From contig JACPCQ010000043.1 of the NCBI GenBank assembly GCA_016179715.1, positions 1 through 10,957 of the forward strand: a DNA stretch of 10,957 nucleotides, written 5' to 3'. Positions 5,726 through 10,957 of the stretch are shown here, piece after piece (within the stretch, counting starts at the first letter, position 1; each line of letters starts with the position of its first letter). The translations under genes were made by a program, and so were the position numbers. The notes beneath the pieces are model-generated. The model searched no databases. It was not told where the DNA came from and saw only the letters and a list, made by a program, of their open reading frames with translations. The stretch comes from Parcubacteria group bacterium. Its GTDB lineage: Bacteria > Patescibacteriota > Minisyncoccia > JACPCQ01.

Positions 5726-8566
5726 CTATTTGCGAAGCTTATTTTTTAGCCATGTTCCGGTAGAGGAGTGTTTCGTCCGCGCAATGTCTTCGGGTGTGCC
5801 TGTTGCGATGACTTTCCCGCCTTTCTCTCCTCCCTCCGGGCCAAGGTCAATAATCCAGTCGGCGTTCGCCAGCACATCCATATTGTGCTCAATCACCAAC
5901 ACCGAGTTGCCTTTATGAACAAGTGCGGCAAGCACTGAAAGTAATTTTTGAATGTCGTCAAAATGCAGGCCGGTGGTTGGTTCATCCAGAATATAAAATG
6001 TGTTCCCCGTCGCTTTCTTTGCGAGTTCTGTTGCCAATTTTACCCGTTGCGCCTCTCCCCCCGAAAGCGTTGTTGCGGGTTGTCCGAGCTTCATATAGCC
6101 AAGCCCAACGTCAATGAGCGGTCTCAAGCATCGGACAACCTGCGGGATGTCGTGAAAAAACCGCGCAGCCTCTTCACAGGAAAGATCCAGTACTTGGGCG
6201 ATGGTAAAATCTTTATAGACGATTTCCAATGCTTCCTTATTATACCGCTTGCCGCCGCACTCCTCACAATCCACATAGATGTCGGGCAAAAAATACATCT
6301 CAATTTTTTTCACCCCGTGACCTTCACATGCCTCACATCTGCCTCCTTTTACGTTAAAGCTGAAGCGTCCCGCAGTATATCCGCGGCTTCGCGCCTCCCG
6401 CGTCTTGGAAAAGAGGTCACGGATATGGGTAAAGAGGCCGGTATAGGTTGCGGGGTTTGAGCGCGGGGTGCGGCCAATCGGTGACTGATCCACGACCACC
6501 GCTTTGTCTATATGTTCCATGCCGTCAATACGCTCATGCGCTCCGGGGTCTTGTGAAGCTCCGTAAAAATGCTTTGCAAGCGCGCGCGCAAGAATGTCAT
6601 TTACCAGCGTACTTTTGCCCGAGCCGGACACGCCCGAAACACACACGAGCTTTCCGAGCGGTATATCCACATTAATATATTTGAGATTATGTTGCGCTGC
6701 TCCGCGCACCGTCAACATCAGGGGTTTCTTCTGACGCGGGGATTGAGGCACCAAAATCCGCCGGCGGCCGGATAAATAATCACCGGTGAGCGTACGCGAG
6801 CGCTTCAGCGCGGCATAAATCCCCGCGAAAACGATCTTTCCCCCTTGGCGCCCCGCGCCCGGACCCATATCCACAATCCAATCCGATTCTTCCATCGTTG
6901 CCTCGTCATGCTCCACGACAATTACCGTATTCCCGATATCGCGCAGGCGCTTGAGCGTAGCGATAAGGCGCAGGTGGTCGCGCATATGCAGCCCGATGGA
7001 AGGCTCGTCCAAAACATACAGTACCCCCTTGAGTCCCGATCCGATCTGTGTCGCAAGCCGTACGCGTTGCGCCTCCCCCCCCGAAAGCGTAGTAGAAGAA
7101 CGATTGAGCGTCAAATACTCCAGCCCTACGTCAACCAGAAATTGCGCGCGGGCGACAAGCTCCTTGCAAAGCGGCGCGGCGATAACGCGTCCATTACGGG
7201 AAAGCGCTCCCGCGGCAAAATCTTTAAAAAGGATAATCGCCTCTTCGGCCGAGAGCGCCGCAACTTCCGCAATGTTTTTCCCGCCAATTTTTACCGCGCG
7301 CGCTTCCGGGCGCAGACGCGTGCCCGCGCAAGCAGTGCACGTTTCAACTTTCATAAACTGTTCAACCTCGGTACGGGTCCAGTCCGAATCTGTTTCCTTC
7401 CAGCGACGCTCCAAGTTTGGAATAACGCCCTCAAACGTTCTCTCCGCATCCCCATAAAGCAATGTCGTAATAACCTGTTCGGGAAGTTCCTCTACCGGCC
7501 TGTCTAAAGAGAACTCATATTTTTTGGACATATCCGCAAGCATCCACCAGTACCAGGATTGCCGTCCGATGCGATGTGATGCGCGCGCCCACGGGCGGAT
7601 TGCCCCCTCATTAAGCGTCAGTCTTTTGTTGGGAAATACGCGTTCCGGGTCCACCCGCAGCAAGTGTCCGAGGCCGGTGCAGTCGGCACAGGCGCCTTGC
7701 GGCGTATTGAATGAAAAGAGCCGCGGCTCAAGCGGAGGGAAAGAACGATGACAGGCCGGGCAGGAAAAAAGCTCACTGAAGAGCATCTCGTCGGGCACCG
7801 TTTCACCCGGGCGTTCCACCACCGCAATGCTCACTCCTTCACCAAGCCGTAGCGCCGTCTCAAGCGAGTCCGCGATGCGCCCCCGCTCGGTTTCTTTATC
7901 AATAGAGAGCCGGTCAATTACCGCTTCAATGCGGTGTTTGATTTTCGGATTGAGCGCGCGGTCAAGCGCCTCCTCTATACGCAAAACTTCCCCGTCAACG
8001 CGCACGCGCAAAAATCCCTTCCGCGCAATTTCCGATAGTATTTTTCTGTGCTCCCCCTTCCGGTCGCAAACAAGAGGGGAGGCAATCATCAATTTTGTTC
8101 CCTGCGGAAGTCTTGTGAGCATGCGCACCATTTCATCAATCGTCTGTTTTTTTACCGGACGGGAACAGTCCGGACAAGACGGCTCACCGATACGCGCAAA
8201 CAAAATCCGCAGGTAGTCGTAAATTTCGGTGATGGTGCCGATGGTAGAACGCGGGTTTTTTGCCACACTCTTCTGGTCAATCGCGATAGCAGGCGAGAGC
8301 CCGCTGATTTCCTCCACATCAGGTTTCTCTTTGACACCAAGAAATTGCCGCGCATAACTGGAAAGCGATTCTACAAAACGGCGTTCAGCCTCGGCAAAAA
8401 TTGTATCAAAGACGAGCGAGGACTTGCCGGAGCCGGAGAGCCCCGTGACAACAACGAGCTTGTCGCGCGGAATGTCAAGCGAAATATTTTTGAGATTATG
8501 CACGCGCGCTCCCTTGATGGAAATGACATTGGCGCCGGATGATTGTGTGGTACGTTTGCGGGTCAT
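5726..8566 (-). CDS. uvrA: Excinuclease ABC subunit UvrA
   Basis: The product (946 residues from ATG 8566) is a complete UvrA, the damage-sensing ATPase of nucleotide excision repair, which loads UvrB on DNA. The first ABC module has Walker A GLSGSGKSS (42-50), signature LSGGEAQRVRLA (from 494) and Walker B VLDEP (518-522). The second has GVSGSGKST (645-653), LSGGEAQRVKLA (from 834) and ILDEP (859-863). Zinc-binding CxxC pairs are at 131-134, 269-272, 293-296 and 410-413, and the essential C-terminal finger is CEAC (744-747) with CEEC (767-770). A GTG at 8578 would add four residues, but it directly touches the -10 box and would lie upstream of the predicted transcript start, so ATG 8566 is preferred. 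uvrC is divergent. No strong terminator separates uvrA from the groES promoter. Confidence 0.98.
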   Translation of the reverse strand: MTRKRTTQSSGANVISIKGARVHNLKNISLDIPRDKLVVVTGLSGSGKSSLVFDTIFAEAERRFVESLSSYARQFLGVKEKPDVEEISGLSPAIAIDQKSVAKNPRSTIGTITEIYDYLRILFARIGEPSCPDCSRPVKKQTIDEMVRMLTRLPQGTKLMIASPLVCDRKGEHRKILSEIARKGFLRVRVDGEVLRIEEALDRALNPKIKHRIEAVIDRLSIDKETERGRIADSLETALRLGEGVSIAVVERPGETVPDEMLFSELFSCPACHRSFPPLEPRLFSFNTPQGACADCTGLGHLLRVDPERVFPNKRLTLNEGAIRPWARASHRIGRQSWYWWMLADMSKKYEFSLDRPVEELPEQVITTLLYGDAERTFEGVIPNLERRWKETDSDWTRTEVEQFMKVETCTACAGTRLRPEARAVKIGGKNIAEVAALSAEEAIILFKDFAAGALSRNGRVIAAPLCKELVARAQFLVDVGLEYLTLNRSSTTLSGGEAQRVRLATQIGSGLKGVLYVLDEPSIGLHMRDHLRLIATLKRLRDIGNTVIVVEHDEATMEESDWIVDMGPGAGRQGGKIVFAGIYAALKRSRTLTGDYLSGRRRILVPQSPRQKKPLMLTVRGAAQHNLKYINVDIPLGKLVCVSGVSGSGKSTLVNDILARALAKHFYGASQDPGAHERIDGMEHIDKAVVVDQSPIGRTPRSNPATYTGLFTHIRDLFSKTREARSRGYTAGRFSFNVKGGRCEACEGHGVKKIEMYFLPDIYVDCEECGGKRYNKEALEIVYKDFTIAQVLDLSCEEAARFFHDIPQVVRCLRPLIDVGLGYMKLGQPATTLSGGEAQRVKLATELAKKATGNTFYILDEPTTGLHFDDIQKLLSVLAALVHKGNSVLVIEHNMDVLANADWIIDLGPEGGEKGGKVIATGTPEDIARTKHSSTGTWLKNKLRK

Positions 8567-8578
8567 AAACGACTTCAC

Positions 8579-8607
8579 ATCATACCGCTTTTTCGCGCGT
8601 TATTCAA
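8579..8607 (-). promoter_or_regulatory. uvrA promoter
   Basis: On the minus strand TTGAAT (8602-8607), a 17-base spacer and TATGAT (8579-8584) form a good sigma-70 promoter. Transcription should begin near 8572, only about six bases before ATG 8566. This gives an almost leaderless mRNA and argues against the GTG start at 8578. Confidence 0.7.
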
Positions 8608-8624
8608 GTAGCTCTGTGCGCACG

Positions 8625-8653
8625 TTGCAGTGAACGTCCCGCCGGGGTATCGT
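8625..8653 (+). promoter_or_regulatory. uvrC promoter, probably leaderless
   Basis: TTGCAG (8625-8630), a 17-base spacer and TATCGT (8648-8653) end six bases before ATG 8660, so the expected start of transcription is the ATG itself. Both hexamers are imperfect. The support is the exact spacing and the same arrangement at lemA and htpX. It lies back to back with the uvrA promoter. Confidence 0.45.
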
Positions 8654-8659
8654 GGTGCC

Positions 8660-9979
8660 ATGATACCGCGCGAGAAAATAAAAAAGGCTCCGCAAACACC
8701 CGGGGTATATTATTTTTGCAGAAAGCGGGCCCCGCTTTACGTAGGAAAAGCGCAAAATCTGCGCGCGCGGCTTTTATCATATTTCTCCGGCACGCTCGCG
8801 CCCATAAAGAAAAAAATGGTTGCCCAAACTACCGACATCGCCTGGAAAGAACTCTCTTCCCCCATCGCCGCACTCATTGAAGAAGCGCGGATGATCAAAC
8901 GCCACCAGCCGCGGTTTAATGTGCTTTTACGCGACGATAAAAACTACTTTTTTGCGGCAATTACAAAAGAGGCATACCCGCGTATTTTCATCACGCACCA
9001 GACCAAGACAAGAAAACTCAAACAGCCCGTTTTCGTGCTTATCGGCCCGTTCACCGACGGGAATGCGTTAAAATCGGTGCTTCGCATGCTGCGGCGCATT
9101 TTCCCTTTCTGCACCTGCACGCAAACGCATCAACGAATGTGCGCACGGGCAGAGATAGGATTATGCCCAGGAGTATGCTGCGTAGACGAAAAAATCACGC
9201 GGGAGATATTCGGCAACTGGCGCGAGCGGCAGGCACAGTATAAAAGAAACATCCGTGCAATCAGAAACATTCTTTCCGGAAAGCATGTCGCGCTTCTTTC
9301 CCGCCTTAAGCGGGAAATGGTTTGGGCAAGTAAAAAAGAACAGTTTGAAAAAGCGATTATGCTTCGGAGTAAAATTACTGCGCTGCAAAATATTTTCGCG
9401 CACCGCGCGCCGCTCGCGCGCGACATAGAAGCCGACCGGCAAAAAGCGCTTTTTCAGTTAAAGACCCTACTGAAACTCCCCTCTCCCCCGCAACGTATTG
9501 AGGCATACGACATTTCCCACACGAGCGGAAAAGAAGCGGCGGGGTCTCTGGTGGTCTTTGTTGACGGACTACCCGGACGCGAAGCATACCGGCGCTTTCG
9601 CGTGCGCGCCGCGGGGCCGGATGATACGGCGATGATGCAAGAGGTGCTCACGCGCCGCTTCCGGCACAATGAATGGTCACCCCCTGACCTTATTATCGTA
9701 GACGGCGGAAAACCACAGCTTGGCGCGGCTCTTGCGGCGCTGCACAAAAGCGGCAAACGCATCCCTATTGCCGCGCTCGCCAAGCGCGAGGAAGAATTAT
9801 ACATCCCCGGACGCAGGAATCCATTTGCATTAAAAACGCTTCCACCCTCGCTCCTGCATCTGGCCCAGCACATTCGGGATGAGGCGCACCGATTTGCGAT
9901 TTCCTATCATAAACTCCGCCGTAAAAAATCCCTTTTAGAAAACATGAAGGAGCGGGGCACGCGTCGCGCGGCAATATAG
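8660..9979 (+). CDS. uvrC: Excinuclease ABC subunit UvrC, short form without HhH tail
   Basis: The 439-residue product is UvrC, the nuclease that makes both incisions in nucleotide excision repair. The N-terminal GIY-YIG domain (about 1-90) shows PGVYYF, LYVGKAQNLRAR and the catalytic glutamate, probably E75. A cysteine cluster (151, 153, 161, 169, 173, 174) matches the region reported to hold an iron-sulfur cluster. A UVR motif, which contacts UvrB, lies at about 216-246. The RNase H-like endonuclease domain has D284 in YDISHTSG, D348 in IIVDGGK and H410 in RDEAHRFAI, so both active sites look intact. The protein stops about 30 residues later and lacks the C-terminal tandem helix-hairpin-helix domain; typical UvrC is near 600 residues. 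The frame stays open to a GTG at 8630, but the conserved N-terminus and promoter position favour ATG 8660. Confidence 0.95.
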   Translation: MIPREKIKKAPQTPGVYYFCRKRAPLYVGKAQNLRARLLSYFSGTLAPIKKKMVAQTTDIAWKELSSPIAALIEEARMIKRHQPRFNVLLRDDKNYFFAAITKEAYPRIFITHQTKTRKLKQPVFVLIGPFTDGNALKSVLRMLRRIFPFCTCTQTHQRMCARAEIGLCPGVCCVDEKITREIFGNWRERQAQYKRNIRAIRNILSGKHVALLSRLKREMVWASKKEQFEKAIMLRSKITALQNIFAHRAPLARDIEADRQKALFQLKTLLKLPSPPQRIEAYDISHTSGKEAAGSLVVFVDGLPGREAYRRFRVRAAGPDDTAMMQEVLTRRFRHNEWSPPDLIIVDGGKPQLGAALAALHKSGKRIPIAALAKREEELYIPGRRNPFALKTLPPSLLHLAQHIRDEAHRFAISYHKLRRKKSLLENMKERGTRRAAI

Positions 9980-10003
9980 TATATACTATAGTATATACTA
10001 TAT
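9974..10003. repeat. Perfect 30-bp AT-rich palindrome at the uvrC stop
   Basis: Bases 9974-10003 read identically on both strands. Inside is a 12-base unit, TATAGTATATAC, repeated twice in tandem from 9975. The palindrome includes the last codon and stop of uvrC. It could be a protein-binding dyad or part of a transcription end structure; nothing in the sequence decides. Confidence 0.85.
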
Positions 10004-10012
10004 TTTACGCAG

Positions 10013-10046
10013 ATAAGCGCCGCGGTATGAATACCGTGGCGCTTAT
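10013..10046. terminator. Hairpin between convergent uvrC and protease gene
   Basis: Two 16-base arms (10013-10028 and 10031-10046) are complementary with one G-T wobble; the practical form is a 14-bp stem with a 6-base loop. Neither side has a T tract, so termination is inferred only from the strong stem and its place between two convergent genes. Confidence 0.5.
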
Positions 10047-10076
10047 GGAATTTCCCCGATGCGCCCAGACAAGACA

Positions 10077-10397
10077 TTACCGTCCCGACGGCATCGGAGG
10101 AGTTGAAACACGTCGAAGGTCTACTTGTGATGCAAGCCGGGTCACAAAAGTATTGATGCGGATGACCCAGCCCATGCGCTGGTAGGCCACAAAGGTACCC
10201 TGCGAGAGGCCCACCAGCTCGTAGACACCGTCACGAATCCCGAGCACCGGAGCGCCGGAATCCCCCGGATTCAAGCCGTTTGAAACCATGAAGGCATTTG
10301 CCGTCACCACATCGGCGGCGGAGACGATCTCCGGCACTTTCAGGGAGCTCACGATGCCTTCGCGCACGTTGATGCCGACATTCAACGGGTTGCCCAC
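10077..10397 (-). CDS. C-terminal part of the split protease: catalytic Ser
   Basis: This frame of 106 codons could begin at GTG 10397, which overlaps the TAG of the upstream frame by one base, but no ribosome binding site of its own was seen. It contains VGNPLNVG, the serine motif NPGDSGAP (S47 when counted from the GTG), and the following strand YELVGLSQG. It is more likely the continuation of the upstream frame than a separate gene. Confidence 0.7.
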   Translation of the reverse strand: MGNPLNVGINVREGIVSSLKVPEIVSAADVVTANAFMVSNGLNPGDSGAPVLGIRDGVYELVGLSQGTFVAYQRMGWVIRINTFVTRLASQVDLRRVSTPPMPSGR

Positions 10398-10897
10398 TAC
10401 GGGAACGTCCTCAAGCGCAAGAAGGCCGGCGCCGCGAAGAACGCAATATCCTCTCGCTCGTCGGCGTAAAGCCGCTGCAGGGGGTACTCTTTCCCCTCGT
10501 AGATCACGAACGTCTGTTCGCTCAACTTCTTGGCGGGAATGATCACCGTGCCAAACGGGGTGCGAATGGAGATCGCCGACTGCGACACGACATGCTCCAC
10601 GGTCAACAGGTATCCCCCAGCCAGGGAGATGCCGACGCCGTACTGCGTGCTCGTCTCCACCTCGCCCTCGGTGATACGGAAGGTGGACACGGTCTTCAGG
10701 CCATAGACCGACGCCGCCACTTCTTCCAGCCGCATGGCCGCCGGATCAACGAGGAAGGGGTTGCTGTCATACGCGCCATCGGACAGCTGTATGCGCAACC
10801 AGGCAGGGGAAAACGGAGAGGGGGCTCGGCCGTTGCCGGAAGCACAGCCCGCCAGCGACAAAAACATCACAAATAACGCCGTCGCGATACGACACAT
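10397..10897 (-). CDS. N-terminal part of the split protease: lipoprotein signal, His and Asp
   Basis: This frame of 166 codons begins MCRIATALFVMFLSLAGC, a lipoprotein signal with the lipobox cysteine at 18. The catalytic histidine is H102 in GYLLTVEHVV, and the aspartate is probably D150 in EREDIAFF. After about residue 156 the translation (PAFLRLRTFP) no longer fits the fold and ends at TAG 10397-10399. ATG 10897 is fixed by the GGAGGT ribosome binding site. Confidence 0.75.
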   Translation of the reverse strand: MCRIATALFVMFLSLAGCASGNGRAPSPFSPAWLRIQLSDGAYDSNPFLVDPAAMRLEEVAASVYGLKTVSTFRITEGEVETSTQYGVGISLAGGYLLTVEHVVSQSAISIRTPFGTVIIPAKKLSEQTFVIYEGKEYPLQRLYADEREDIAFFAAPAFLRLRTFP

Positions 10898-10902
10898 TGG
10901 AC

Positions 10903-10908
10903 ACCTCC
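10903..10908 (-). promoter_or_regulatory. Strong Shine-Dalgarno of the protease gene
   Basis: On the minus strand GGAGGT lies five bases before ATG 10897. A second Shine-Dalgarno-like AAGGAG (10944-10949) precedes a short out-of-frame ATG at 10937. Confidence 0.8.
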
Positions 10909-10957
10909 GTATATATGGGGTGATGGTAAAAGTGCATGTTTCTCTCCTTGTATAACT

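Larger units (their letters stand above)
10077..10897 (-). pseudogene. Trypsin-like serine protease lipoprotein, split by a frameshift
   Basis: Two overlapping minus-strand frames together encode one chymotrypsin-fold (S1/HtrA-like) protease of about 273 residues without a PDZ domain. The upstream half carries a lipoprotein signal, the catalytic histidine and the aspartate; the downstream half carries the nucleophilic serine in NPGDSGAPV. The frames join naturally near 10422-10430: after DIAFFAA the second frame reads GLLALEDVPVVGNPLNVG, the expected core strand. Restoring one lost base in the GC-rich GGCGCCGGCC stretch would give a continuous protein. It may be a true pseudogene, an assembly error, or a programmed shift. 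The intact form would sit on the membrane outer face. The gene converges with uvrC and differs from the other minus-strand genes in having a strong Shine-Dalgarno. Confidence 0.8.

Noticed and set aside
8567..8578. GTG 8578 as the uvrA start
   Set aside because: It directly follows the TATGAT -10 box and would lie upstream of the predicted transcription start. ATG 8566 fits better.
426..10897. UGA recoding to glycine, as in some CPR lineages
   Set aside because: No conserved gene contains an in-frame TGA, and all genes end normally in TAA, TAG or TGA.
10767..10937. A 56-codon minus-strand frame starting at ATG 10937 with AAGGAG six bases upstream, overlapping the protease gene out of frame
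   Set aside because: It has a good Shine-Dalgarno, but its translation has no recognisable features and it overlaps the lipoprotein signal region. It could be a leader peptide; evidence is too thin for a gene call.
1..10957. A complete undescribed defence or mobile system
   Set aside because: The genes are mostly conserved housekeeping functions. There is no transposase, integrase, nuclease-effector pair or cluster of unknown genes.

Overview
The window looks like a chromosomal segment from a Candidate Phyla Radiation (Patescibacteria, probably Parcubacteria-like) bacterium. This is an inference from several signs: the style of the HtpX and LemA proteins, a shortened UvrC, a tRNA gene without an encoded CCA, sparse Shine-Dalgarno sequences, and -10 boxes placed directly against start codons. 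Stop codons are TAA, TAG and TGA, no conserved gene contains an in-frame TGA, and the standard bacterial code fits.

Layout from left to right. Positions 1-283 hold no gene, but 162-287 is a compact block of hairpins and two identical 35-bp direct repeats that runs into the 3' end of a tRNA-Ser(GGA) gene (284-370, minus). htpX (426-1313, minus) encodes a membrane zinc protease. Next comes a plus-strand gene for a secreted protein with an HEXXH motif (1593-2768), whose last codons overlap an intrinsic terminator. It sits between htpX and lemA (2772-3329, minus), two genes that are often neighbours. A 17-bp hairpin separates lemA from the groES-groEL chaperonin operon (5532 down to 3516, minus), which has a near-consensus sigma-70 promoter and a CIRCE operator, so HrcA heat-shock control is expected. 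uvrA (5726-8566, minus) and uvrC (8660-9979, plus) are divergent from a shared 93-bp promoter region and encode two of the nucleotide excision repair proteins. UvrC ends without the usual helix-hairpin-helix tail. After uvrC come a perfect 30-bp palindrome and a hairpin. The window ends with a minus-strand gene for a trypsin-like lipoprotein protease (10077-10897) that is split by an apparent one-base frameshift.

The main themes are proteostasis at the envelope and in the cytoplasm (HtpX, LemA, GroESL, two exported protease-like proteins) and DNA repair (UvrA, UvrC). At htpX, lemA and uvrC a -10-like hexamer lies exactly six bases before the start codon, and at uvrA twelve bases before it, which suggests leaderless or nearly leaderless mRNAs. 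The two exported-protein genes instead have recognisable Shine-Dalgarno sequences. I found no complete undescribed multi-gene system. The most unusual items are the HEXXH exported protein, the leaderless promoter pattern and the repeat block at the tRNA.
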